NCBI GenBank assembly: GCA_964575345.1
Contig: CAZNQD010000059.1
Location: 1-12,887 of the forward strand
Source: UBA1402 sp964575345
GTDB taxonomy: Bacteria; Bacteroidota; Bacteroidia; Bacteroidales; UBA1402
Reading direction: 5' to 3'
Length of the DNA stretch: 12,887 nucleotides
Made by a program: the position numbers and the translations under genes
Shown here: one piece after another, positions 1-8,193 of the stretch
How the letters are laid out: each line of letters starts with the position of its first letter
How positions within the stretch are numbered: position 1 is the first letter of the stretch
The notes under the pieces: model-generated
Told to the model about the DNA's origin: nothing
Database searches by the model: none
The model's input: only the letters and a program-made list of their open reading frames with translations

Positions 1-1518
1 GATTGGTTGACCATTTTCCCCGAAGGAGAACTGATACTCGAAGACTATTGGAAAGAAGGTGCCCATGTGGAACAAGTAGTGGCTTCCTGTTACCGCTCTT
101 TGATTGAAGCCGACTGTGTAGAACGCATGATGGTTTGGGGCGAAGCCCGCTCCGATAATATGGTGTCCGGTCCCGATAAAAAAGGGGGTGATCTGCTTGA
201 TGTTTTAGATGTAAATATTCTGACAACCAACAGCTATGCCAATTGGACCAGCTTTTATACGGTCATCAATTATTGCAATTCAGTATTGTTTTATGCTCCT
301 GGAGTACTGAAAGAAGACAATACATATTCCACCAACCAGTTGAATGCTCATAGAGCGGAGGCACTGGCCATACGTTCCCTGTGTTACTTTTATCTGGTTC
401 GGGCTTTCAGGGATGTTCCCTATGTCACCCATCCCAGTGTTGACGGTGCAGAAGAGTTTGTCATGGCAAAGACCGAAGGACATCTTATTCTGGATTCTGT
501 GATTAACGATCTGAAAGAAGCCAAAACGTATGCGCAAAACAATTATGGTTTAACCAACATTAAATACAATAAAGGCCGTTTCACCAAACAATCCATCAGG
601 GCTCTGCTGGCAGATGTCTATCTGTGGCAGGGACGCTATCAGGAGTGTGTTGATATTTGTCGTGAATTTCATCGCGAGAATGCTCTGTTACCTCTCGCCA
701 GCCAATTGAGGTTGATCGATGCCGATTTTATGTATTCAGAAGTCTTCAATCGCGGAAATTCCTCCGAGAGTATATTGGAATTGCAATTTTCGGAAGACGG
801 TGTGAAAAACTCAGCTTTAAATAAATTATACGGGGGAGGTGCAGGTGCCTCCAGCGGGCAACTGTCGGCTCCATTGGCTCCTTTGGATTTTTCATACAGC
901 AGTAGTAATTCGCCCTTTACGTCTACAGATATTCGATGGATGAGCTTTATCCGACAAGTGGTCAGTTTAAGCGGCTATCTTTCAATAAATAAATACGTTG
1001 GAACTCAACCCATGGAATATGGAAATACCATTTATTATTCTACCAGAAGCACTACCAGCAATTTTATTCTCTATCGTTTATCAGATATTTATCTTATGGA
1101 AGCAGAGGCGCTTAATGAGTTGGGTGAAGACAATTTGAGACAAGCTCTTTCGCTGGTTAACAAAACCTATATGCGAGCCAATCCATCCCTTAATGACTCC
1201 CTGAGTATAGCCGATTTCAACTCTGTGGAAGCAATGCGCGATCTGGTGTTGCTGGAACGTCAACGAGAATTCATGTTCGAGGGAAAACGCTGGTTCGACC
1301 TGGTAAGGATGGTGAACAAAGGGGAACCCATTTTTAAATTAACCACCTTGGTGCGTCGTAAATTCAATATGGAAGCTGGGGCAGAGGTTCTGGCCGTAAG
1401 CAAGATGTCCAAAATTGATGCCTTGTATTTTCCGATTTTGGAGGACGAAATATTAAATAACGAATTATTGGAACAGAATCCTTTCTATAAACTGGAAGAG
1501 ACTTCCGTCAAGAATTAA
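1..1518 (+). CDS. RagB/SusD-family surface lipoprotein, 5'-truncated
   Basis: SusD-like proteins are outer-membrane lipoproteins that cap a SusC transporter and bind its substrate at the cell surface. The frame is open from base 1 (Asp-Trp-Leu-Thr-Ile-Phe-Pro), so the gene begins upstream. The TTG at position 7 is not credible as a start: mature SusD proteins usually have such a D-W-L..P segment within a few residues of the lipidated Cys, so probably only the signal peptide and Cys are missing. Seen: a helical TPR-like segment with AEALAIRSLCYFYLVRAF followed by DVPYVTHP (nt 355-435), a second helix pair with LLADVYLWQGRYQECVDI (about nt 604-660), and the C-terminal family hallmark LERQREFMFEGKRWFDLVR (about nt 1252-1308). 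About 505 codons are present, normal for the family. The next gene follows after 34 bp. Its SusC partner should lie to the left of the window. The ligand is unknown. Confidence 0.93.
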   Translation, partial: DWLTIFPEGELILEDYWKEGAHVEQVVASCYRSLIEADCVERMMVWGEARSDNMVSGPDKKGGDLLDVLDVNILTTNSYANWTSFYTVINYCNSVLFYAPGVLKEDNTYSTNQLNAHRAEALAIRSLCYFYLVRAFRDVPYVTHPSVDGAEEFVMAKTEGHLILDSVINDLKEAKTYAQNNYGLTNIKYNKGRFTKQSIRALLADVYLWQGRYQECVDICREFHRENALLPLASQLRLIDADFMYSEVFNRGNSSESILELQFSEDGVKNSALNKLYGGGAGASSGQLSAPLAPLDFSYSSSNSPFTSTDIRWMSFIRQVVSLSGYLSINKYVGTQPMEYGNTIYYSTRSTTSNFILYRLSDIYLMEAEALNELGEDNLRQALSLVNKTYMRANPSLNDSLSIADFNSVEAMRDLVLLERQREFMFEGKRWFDLVRMVNKGEPIFKLTTLVRRKFNMEAGAEVLAVSKMSKIDALYFPILEDEILNNELLEQNPFYKLEETSVKN

Positions 1519-1552
1519 TGCTTAAATTATACGATTAATAAATATACTCAAT

Positions 1553-3142
1553 ATGAAGCATTTAACTAAAACCGTTTTGTTAACAGCCTTAGCTTTGATG
1601 CTGTTTTCCTGCAATCAAACCTGGGAAGATCATTACAAGGCGCAAAACGAGGCTTTGTTCGAAAAGAAATTGATAGAGCTTATTAATGAACAGCCAGATT
1701 TGAGCCTGTTTGCTTCTATGCTCAAAAAAACGGGCTACGACAAAGTGTTGTCGGCCAATCAGGTGTATACAGTATGGGCTCCGGACAATACGGCTCTGGC
1801 TGCTGTCGATACCAGTAATATGGGCGAAGTAAACAGAATTGTACGAAATCACATTGCACGTTTTTCGCACCCCAGTTCAGGAGTTCAAAACGCAGCTGTA
1901 AATATGCTGAATGGGAAAAACGTACATTTTCTGCAAGTAGAAGGGGAGTATATTTTTGGCGACAGAAAATTGATTGAATCAGATCTCACGGTGGGTAATG
2001 GTATTTTGCACGTTATTGACGGAACGGTAACCTATTATCCTAACATTTGGGAATACCTGGGCAGTGCTGCCAATGTAGATTCTCTTCGGGATTTTATGTA
2101 TTCTTACGAAGAATACTATTTTGACGAAAGAAACAGTTTAATTATTGGAACCAACGATTCAGGTCAGATTGCTTACGATTCTATCATAATTTATTCCAAT
2201 CTTTTATTCGATTATTTGGGAGAACTTAATCACGAAGATAGTTTGTATACTGTGATTTTTCCCGACAATCAAGCCTGGACAGAAGTTTACGACACAATCA
2301 GCTCGTATTTCAAGTATTCGGGTTCTGTTTCAACAGACAGTCTTATAAAAGCAGCCGCCGATGAAAAGCAAAGTTCTGTAAGTAAATTATCTATAGTTAA
2401 AGACTTGATATTTAGGGGCAACATGAGTAGAGAAGAAGTATTGGCCAGCGATACTCTGGTCTCTACCGGTGGATATGTTTTCAGGGATCCCGCTTTGCTA
2501 TTTGCCTCTGCAAGCGATTCTGCCATGAGCAATGGAAGGTCTTTCATTACACCAAAGCTGAATTATACAACCGATGTCTGGTGTCAACCTATAGTAGTAG
2601 AGGCCGAAAATGTTCGCGGACGTATTTTTGACCGATGCAATTTAAATAATCGCTATGTTATGCGTACATGGCTGGATACCGCCATTTCCAATTCGGGTTA
2701 CGTCGAAGTAACTCCGCTCTCTACCACTGCGCAGCCTATCGTTACTTTTGATATTCCGAACACCCTGAGTACAGCCTACAATATTTATTGTGTGTTTGTT
2801 CCGCCTAACGTGAATAACAGGGACATGGATTCTGCAAAATTGTTGCCTACCAAAATACGTTATACCATTGACTATCTGAATGCCAGCGGTCGTACTACCT
2901 CCAGGACTTACAGTCGCCCCGCATTATATGTGACCAACCCGTATGAAATGACCAAAATGCTTGTCACGCAAACTGCAGCCGGAGTTCCTGAACCCTTCCG
3001 TTTCAATTTTTGCAATTATCAGGAAGAAATTACAACAGTACGGCTTACTCTGACTAACATTGTTACCAATACAGAATATGAATCCAAAAAGTATAGCCGC
3101 GACATGCTGATAGATTGTATTATACTTGAACCCGTTTACTAA
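1553..3142 (+). CDS. FAS1 (fasciclin) domain lipoprotein of a SusCD locus
   Basis: The product is a 529-residue predicted lipoprotein. The N-terminus is a type II signal peptide: Lys-rich start, hydrophobic core, then lipobox LFSC with Cys20. Residues about 35-160 form a FAS1 domain. The H1-like motif is VYTVWAPDNTA (71-81), RNHIA lies at 98-102, and the H2-like motif is NGILHVIDGTV (149-159). A second, degenerate FAS1 domain probably covers about 165-336, with YTVIFPDNQAW at 232-242 and SNGRSFI at 326-332. Residues about 340-529 look beta-rich and I cannot assign them. FAS1 domains generally mediate adhesion or ligand contacts and show no catalytic motif here. The gene lies between a susD-like gene (34 bp upstream) and a susC-like gene (22 bp downstream), so the protein probably sits on the outer membrane as an accessory to the uptake complex. 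That role is inferred from position. The ATG chosen gives a complete signal peptide. Confidence 0.9.
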   Translation: MKHLTKTVLLTALALMLFSCNQTWEDHYKAQNEALFEKKLIELINEQPDLSLFASMLKKTGYDKVLSANQVYTVWAPDNTALAAVDTSNMGEVNRIVRNHIARFSHPSSGVQNAAVNMLNGKNVHFLQVEGEYIFGDRKLIESDLTVGNGILHVIDGTVTYYPNIWEYLGSAANVDSLRDFMYSYEEYYFDERNSLIIGTNDSGQIAYDSIIIYSNLLFDYLGELNHEDSLYTVIFPDNQAWTEVYDTISSYFKYSGSVSTDSLIKAAADEKQSSVSKLSIVKDLIFRGNMSREEVLASDTLVSTGGYVFRDPALLFASASDSAMSNGRSFITPKLNYTTDVWCQPIVVEAENVRGRIFDRCNLNNRYVMRTWLDTAISNSGYVEVTPLSTTAQPIVTFDIPNTLSTAYNIYCVFVPPNVNNRDMDSAKLLPTKIRYTIDYLNASGRTTSRTYSRPALYVTNPYEMTKMLVTQTAAGVPEPFRFNFCNYQEEITTVRLTLTNIVTNTEYESKKYSRDMLIDCIILEPVY

Positions 3143-3164
3143 TCCATAAAAGAAGCTTTACACT

Positions 3165-6100
3165 ATGAAAAATGATTTTAAATCTCGTGTTTGTCATTTA
3201 GCCTTGACGGTAATTCTTTTAATGGGAAGTACGGGCCTTGCTGCGCAACAAAGCGAAGTTAAGCCGGTCAGGTCACAAATTTTTGTAGAGGGCAAGATCA
3301 CTGACGATGCCACCGGTAAGCCTGTGAATGCAGCCACTATAAAAATGGGAAAAGCTTCAGCTTTTACCAACGAAGAAGGCGTTTTTAAGCTTCAGGTGAT
3401 AGGAGAACTTAAACCCACCGTCGTTGTTAATGCGCCGGGTTACGATACTCGTGAAGTTCCCTACAGAGGTCAGGCATTTATGAACTTTACTCTGTCCAGT
3501 GATCAATTTGGAAAAGCCATGGGCAGCAAAGCTCAAAAAGCTGAATTGGATGAATTCATCGATAAAGAAGGGGCGGCTGTTGTCAGCGTGGAAGAACTTG
3601 AGTTGATTAATCCAATGGAATCTGTCGAAAGTGTTTTACAATCAAAATTCGGAACTATCCGTTCGGTTTTACATTCGGGTATGCCCGGTGTAGGTTCCGC
3701 TATGTTTCTAAGAGGAATCAATACCCTGAATGTAAATGCTAAGCCCTTATTTATACTTGACGGGGTAATGCTTCAAAATTTCGATGATCAGGCTTCGGTA
3801 CACGAAGGTTTTTTCTCCAATCCTTTGACACATATCGATTTGAGAGAAGTAGAAAGCATCACGGTTATTAAAGATGCCGTTTCACTGTACGGTGCAAAGG
3901 CAGCCAATGGTGTTGTGATGATAGAAACCAGGCGAAGCAAAGACATGGTTACCCATATTACTGCCAACATTAACGGGGGCGTGCGCACCAAACCGCAAAC
4001 GATTCCTGTTATGGATGCCGAACAGCATCGTCTTTTTGTCAGCGATATTTTAAAGGATAATCCTGAGTACGATGCGGCTAAGTTGGATAAAATGAAGTTC
4101 TTTAACGATGATCCCGAATTTCTCTATTACAAGCAGAATCACAACAACACCAGCTGGAAGGACTTTGTTTACCGCGATGCCATAAGTCAGAGTTATTCTT
4201 TGGGTGCCACCGGAGGCGACGAAGTGGGAATGTATGCCATCTTTGTAAATTACCGAAACAATCAGGGTTTGGTGCGCAATACCAGTATGCAACAAATCAG
4301 TACCCGTTTCAATTCGGATATCGTATTGAGAGACAACATTACTATTTCCACGAAATTTGCCCTGAGCAATCAAAGTTACGACCTTAAGAACGACGGAATT
4401 ATATCTCCTACATCTCCTTCGGGACTGAGTTACATCAAGGCTCCTGCCTTTTATCCCTATTCTTATGCAAAATTGACAGGAAATATTTCCACACTGTTCG
4501 AGGCTTACGACGAATTGGGTGTGAATAATCCCGAGGCCATACTGTTAAAATCAGAGCAAATCAATACCCAAAACAGTTTTATCGCATCGGCTTATCCGGT
4601 TTGGAAAATCAACAAGAATCTCGTCTGGAAGGCAACCTTGGGATACAGCATGAATAAATTGTTTGAATCATATTTTACGCCCAAAGAAGGAGTGGCGCCT
4701 TATTACCTGACTCCAAGTGTCTCTGTATATGAAATGAAAGACATCACCATAGAGAACGAAGTCCGCAGCCAGACCATGCGCAGTGTTCAAACTAATCTGG
4801 ACGCCCGTCTTGTCTATACCAAGCAGTTCAAAAAGAATAATTTTCAAGCAATAGGAGGTTTTCGTTTTATAGGACATAAGATGGAAATGGATTATGCAAA
4901 AGGTTATAATACAGGAGAAGACAACCTGGTAAATATGAGCTCGGATTTAATGTATCGCGTCACAGACGGTATATATCAACGGACCAAAGATTTATCCTGG
5001 TATCTTAGCGGCAACTGGAATTACAACGAAAAATATTTTGCAGGCCTTTCAGCTTCGATGGATGCTTCTTCGCGATTTGGATACAACCTCAAAGGCAATG
5101 CCCTTGAGATGTTTGGTGTAAGCTGGGGCTTTTTCCCCTCGGTAAACGCTTCCTGGATTGCTTCTTCAGAAAATTTTCTTGCCTCTTTCAAAAGTTTGGA
5201 TTTGCTCAAATTCAGACTGAGTTACGGTTTAACAGGCAACGACGATATTGAAGACTATGTTACTTATCCTTATTTCTCGTCCGAAAATTATTTAGGTGAC
5301 GGTGTAGCACTGGTTTTGGCCAACCTTGGTAATCCTAATCTTAAATGGGAGACTACGGTCAAAGCCAACGCCGGTGTGGATCTCTCACTGTTTAATAACC
5401 GTTTTTCTTTGACCGCCGATCTATTTAAGTCAAATACCTCTGATTTGTTGGTGCTCAAGCAATTGCCCTCCATTGCCGGTTTCGATTATTACTGGAGCAA
5501 CGACGGAGAACTATCCAACAAAGGTTATGAACTCTCTGCCAATGCCCGTCTGCTGAACATCGGGAAATTCCGTTGGGAAGTAGGTGCTTCGATGGCTCAT
5601 TATCAAAATGAGCTGATTCGGCTGGCCGATGGAAACTATACAACCAATGCTTATGGCGCAGAAATCTTAACTGCAGTTGGACAGCCTGTCGGAGTCTTCT
5701 ACGGCTACAAAACCAAAGGTGTGTACAGCACTCAGGATGAAGCAGAAGCCGATGGTTTGGTAAACAGAAACGAAATAACCAAATTGATTGATTATACTTT
5801 CGAAGCTGGTGATGTAATTTTTGAAGATTTTGTTGCAGACGGCATAATTGATGAAAAGGACAAACAAATTATCGGTAATCCCAATCCCGACTTCGTGGGC
5901 ACTTTGAGCAGTCGCATCGGCTATAAAGGGGTCAATCTGGATATTTTGTTCAACTATTCCTACGGCAACGATGTGTACAATTACGCCCGCAGACAACTGG
6001 AGTCTATGAACGATGTCTACAACCAGTCTTCAGCTGTACTCAATCGTTGGCGTTCTGAAAATGACAAAACAAATATGCCTAAGGCTGTTTGGGGTGATCC

Positions 6101-6374
6101 GGCAGGTAATGCCCGTTTTTCGGATCGCTGGATCGAAGATGCCTCTTACCTGAGGTTGAAAAGCCTGTGTTTGTCCTGGGAATTGCCTTACAATATACCG
6201 ATGTTTCAAAATTTAACGGTATGGGCTTCTGCCAATAATTTGTGGACCGGTACCAGATATCTGGGAGGCGACCCCGAAACTTCTATTTCCAATCAAGCTC
6301 TTTATCAGGGGATAGATATTGGTTTAACTCCGCAGAGTTCCTCCTTTTTTGTAGGTGTAAAAATAGGTTTGTAA
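3165..6374 (+). CDS. SusC/RagA-family TonB-dependent outer-membrane transporter
   Basis: SusC-type proteins are 22-strand beta barrels that import substrate delivered by their SusD lid, powered by TonB-ExbBD. This one has 1069 residues, a normal size. Order of parts: Sec signal peptide (about 1-27, likely cut after LAA); a carboxypeptidase-regulatory-like beta domain (about 40-112, with GKITDDATGKPVNAA and FTNEEGVFKL); plug domain (about 138-260) with FLRGINTLN (181-189), FILDGV (196-201) and KDAVSLYGAKAANGVVMIET (236-255); then the barrel to the end. No N-terminal STN signalling domain is present, so transport with anti-sigma signalling is unlikely. The usual acidic TonB-box phrase EVVVVGYG before the plug is not recognisable. 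The last residues are FFVGVKIGL, ending in Leu rather than the more common aromatic. The SusD partner starts 21 bp downstream. The substrate cannot be deduced from sequence. Confidence 0.96.
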   Translation: MKNDFKSRVCHLALTVILLMGSTGLAAQQSEVKPVRSQIFVEGKITDDATGKPVNAATIKMGKASAFTNEEGVFKLQVIGELKPTVVVNAPGYDTREVPYRGQAFMNFTLSSDQFGKAMGSKAQKAELDEFIDKEGAAVVSVEELELINPMESVESVLQSKFGTIRSVLHSGMPGVGSAMFLRGINTLNVNAKPLFILDGVMLQNFDDQASVHEGFFSNPLTHIDLREVESITVIKDAVSLYGAKAANGVVMIETRRSKDMVTHITANINGGVRTKPQTIPVMDAEQHRLFVSDILKDNPEYDAAKLDKMKFFNDDPEFLYYKQNHNNTSWKDFVYRDAISQSYSLGATGGDEVGMYAIFVNYRNNQGLVRNTSMQQISTRFNSDIVLRDNITISTKFALSNQSYDLKNDGIISPTSPSGLSYIKAPAFYPYSYAKLTGNISTLFEAYDELGVNNPEAILLKSEQINTQNSFIASAYPVWKINKNLVWKATLGYSMNKLFESYFTPKEGVAPYYLTPSVSVYEMKDITIENEVRSQTMRSVQTNLDARLVYTKQFKKNNFQAIGGFRFIGHKMEMDYAKGYNTGEDNLVNMSSDLMYRVTDGIYQRTKDLSWYLSGNWNYNEKYFAGLSASMDASSRFGYNLKGNALEMFGVSWGFFPSVNASWIASSENFLASFKSLDLLKFRLSYGLTGNDDIEDYVTYPYFSSENYLGDGVALVLANLGNPNLKWETTVKANAGVDLSLFNNRFSLTADLFKSNTSDLLVLKQLPSIAGFDYYWSNDGELSNKGYELSANARLLNIGKFRWEVGASMAHYQNELIRLADGNYTTNAYGAEILTAVGQPVGVFYGYKTKGVYSTQDEAEADGLVNRNEITKLIDYTFEAGDVIFEDFVADGIIDEKDKQIIGNPNPDFVGTLSSRIGYKGVNLDILFNYSYGNDVYNYARRQLESMNDVYNQSSAVLNRWRSENDKTNMPKAVWGDPAGNARFSDRWIEDASYLRLKSLCLSWELPYNIPMFQNLTVWASANNLWTGTRYLGGDPETSISNQALYQGIDIGLTPQSSSFFVGVKIGL

Positions 6375-6395
6375 TTATACTAATAAGATACCACA

Positions 6396-8012
6396 ATGAA
6401 ACATATAACAAAATTGCTGTTATTACTGAGTTTAGGCGTTTTGCTGACTACCTCCTGCGAAAAAATGCTGGAGGTGGACTCTGAACGTTTTGTTTCCGAA
6501 AAAAACAATAAAATTGACGAAGACCTGGATGCTATGTATACCATGATGGGAACTCTTAGCAAGTTGCAATTACTCGGCGACCGCTATGTCATCCTTGGCG
6601 AACTCAGGGCTGACCTTATGGATGTGACCGAAAATTCAGAGTCTGAACTCAGAGCTTTAAGCAATCTGGAAGCCGATAAGAACAATCCCTGGCTCGATGC
6701 CGGTGATTATTACAAGGTAATCAACCAGTGTAACTATATGATTAATGAAATGGACACCTCCCTTACCCAGGGCGGAAGGAAAATTTTATTATCCGAATAT
6801 GCTCAGGCTAAAGTGATCCGTGCCTGGACTTATATGCAACTGGCCCTTAATTATGGTAAAGCTTATTATATAAGTACTCCAATTCTCAATATTGAAGAAG
6901 CCCTGGATTCCTACCCTTTTCTGGAGAAAGAGGCTATTCTGGATTCTCTTATTCTTGATCTGGAAGCTATTCAATACGTACCAATTCCATCCTATGGTGA
7001 TTTAGGAAGCGATTTCTACAGTATGTATTTCTTCCTTTCGGCCAGATTTCTTTTGGCAGATCTCTATTTATGGAATAATGAATACGCCAAGGCTGCTTCA
7101 AAGTATTTTGAATTAGCTCTCGACGAATACAGAAATGTATCCTCCATGTTTACATCCAGTTGGTATAATTCTACGCCACCCAGGGTTTCACCTAATTGGA
7201 ATTTAATGTTTGATAAATTAACTTTTGGAATGGATGTAAGTTCTGCCATCGGTTATTTTAATTCTACTTCTTTTGGCAATTTCAATAAATCATCTCTGGC
7301 TTTGATGACGAGAATCGATTATACAATTGCTCCTTCGGCTAATGCATTGGAACTATTTGAGAATCAAGTATATATGAATGGTCCGGAAGAAGTTGCTACT
7401 GTTATTATGCCCGGTGACCTGAGAGGCGAAAGCGGATCTTATGAATATATTGAACGTTTAGAGGATAATACTACACAAGTTTCCGACAAGCCCAGAATTA
7501 TTATATACAACGGAGAAGCAGTTTTTCTGCAACGTGATGCCTTGTTGTATTTGCGTTATGCTGAAGCTGTAAATCAGCTCAACAAGCCCTCCCTGGCCTT
7601 GGCTGTGATTAATTACGGATTAAACAAATTAAATATAGATACTTACGTAAATTCCAATGAGATAGATTCCGGTGTACCCTGGCAGGAATTTAGTGCAGAT
7701 TTTTTTACTTCGAATGTCGGGACCCGCAGCAGAGGACAGGGTAATAAATCTAAAGTGTCTTTCCCGGGCAGCTTGCAAACCATTCAGGACTCTGTTGCTT
7801 ATGTAGAAGATGTACTAGCCGAAGAGTGCGCCCTGGAATCGGCTTTTCAGGGTAACCGTTTTCACGATTTGATGAGAATGTCACAGCATAACAACAGGTA
7901 TTCCATCATTGCCGAAGCTATCGCTAAAAAACATAAAACCAATTACGATGCCGTCTATAACACAATGATGGATCCGGCCAACTGGTATCTGCCGTATCCG
8001 GACGAAGAATAA
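6396..8012 (+). CDS. RagB/SusD-family surface lipoprotein (partner of the SusC at 3165)
   Basis: This 538-residue predicted lipoprotein has a signal peptide ending TTSC, with Cys21 as the likely lipidation site. It is the second SusD-like protein in the window and probably caps the SusC encoded directly upstream. Family features seen: a helical TPR-like segment with AQAKVIRAWTYMQLALNYG (about nt 6804-6860), a later helix pair with SARFLLADLYLWNNEYAKAA (about nt 7038-7097), and a C-terminal hallmark EECALESAFQGNRFHDLMR (residues about 476-494). That last motif diverges from the FEGKRWFDLVR form in the first SusD, so the two are distinct paralogues, not a recent duplication. A Gly/Arg/Ser-rich polar stretch (GTRSRGQGNKS, about nt 7720-7752) precedes it. 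The protein ends in WYLPYP and acidic residues, as is common for this family. It is the last gene of the block; a terminator follows. Confidence 0.94.
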   Translation: MKHITKLLLLLSLGVLLTTSCEKMLEVDSERFVSEKNNKIDEDLDAMYTMMGTLSKLQLLGDRYVILGELRADLMDVTENSESELRALSNLEADKNNPWLDAGDYYKVINQCNYMINEMDTSLTQGGRKILLSEYAQAKVIRAWTYMQLALNYGKAYYISTPILNIEEALDSYPFLEKEAILDSLILDLEAIQYVPIPSYGDLGSDFYSMYFFLSARFLLADLYLWNNEYAKAASKYFELALDEYRNVSSMFTSSWYNSTPPRVSPNWNLMFDKLTFGMDVSSAIGYFNSTSFGNFNKSSLALMTRIDYTIAPSANALELFENQVYMNGPEEVATVIMPGDLRGESGSYEYIERLEDNTTQVSDKPRIIIYNGEAVFLQRDALLYLRYAEAVNQLNKPSLALAVINYGLNKLNIDTYVNSNEIDSGVPWQEFSADFFTSNVGTRSRGQGNKSKVSFPGSLQTIQDSVAYVEDVLAEECALESAFQGNRFHDLMRMSQHNNRYSIIAEAIAKKHKTNYDAVYNTMMDPANWYLPYPDEE

Positions 8013-8039
8013 ATTTCATTTCCTGACCCTCTTTTGCAC

Positions 8040-8058
8040 TCTGTCGGTCTGCGACAGA
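8040..8058 (+). other. short hairpin in the 3' untranslated region of the SusCD block
   Basis: TCTGTCG (8040-8046) and CGACAGA (8052-8058) are perfect inverted repeats around a 5-base loop. The hairpin lies 28 bases after the second SusD stop codon and just before the terminator. It has no T-run of its own, so it is not a separate intrinsic terminator. It may simply protect the transcript's 3' end; any role is inference. Confidence 0.45.
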
Positions 8059-8063
8059 AGAAT

Positions 8064-8098
8064 AAAATCTCCCCGCTTTCAGGCCGGGAGATTTTTTT
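8064..8098 (+). terminator. rho-independent terminator after the SusCD block
   Basis: AAATCTCCC (8065-8073) pairs perfectly with GGGAGATTT (8086-8094). A further A-T pair closes the base (8064/8095), and two G-C pairs sit inside after a single C-C mismatch, leaving a 6-base loop. Seven T residues run from 8092 to 8098, partly within the stem. It lies about 50 bp after the second SusD stop codon and ahead of the ATPase operon promoter, so it should end the upstream transcript. Confidence 0.88.
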
Positions 8099-8133
8099 GC
8101 GCTGTAACTTGCCAATAATAGAATAGTTTGCTT

Positions 8134-8165
8134 TTTGCATTGCAGTGAATTAATTTGTAATTTTG
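8134..8165 (+). promoter_or_regulatory. Bacteroidetes-type promoter for the V-type ATPase operon
   Basis: TTTG at 8134-8137 and TAATTTTG at 8158-8165 match the Bacteroidetes primary-sigma elements (-33 TTTG and -7 TAnnTTTG) exactly, with a 20-bp spacer. Transcription should start a few bases after 8165, giving a leader of only about 20 bases before the ATG at 8194. The leader is A-rich (AAAAAAAGT directly before the ATG) with no Shine-Dalgarno sequence. The placement after the terminator and before the first ATPase gene supports it. No operator-like repeat is seen beside it. Confidence 0.72.
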
Positions 8166-8193
8166 TTGCTCTAAATCAAATTTCAAAAAAAGT

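Noticed and set aside
7..1518. TTG at position 7 as the true start of the first SusD-like protein
   Set aside because: The frame is open through base 1, a mature SusD-like N-terminus is already visible there, and starting at 7 would leave no signal peptide.
6242..6484. Plus-strand 80-codon frame bridging the SusC and second SusD genes
   Set aside because: It overlaps the ends of two well-supported genes in another frame and its translation is low-complexity without a family match.
8151..8157. TAATTTG as an alternative -7 element of the ATPase promoter
   Set aside because: It lacks one T of TAnnTTTG and spaces poorly (13 bp) from the TTTG at 8134-8137, whereas TAATTTTG at 8158-8165 fits exactly.
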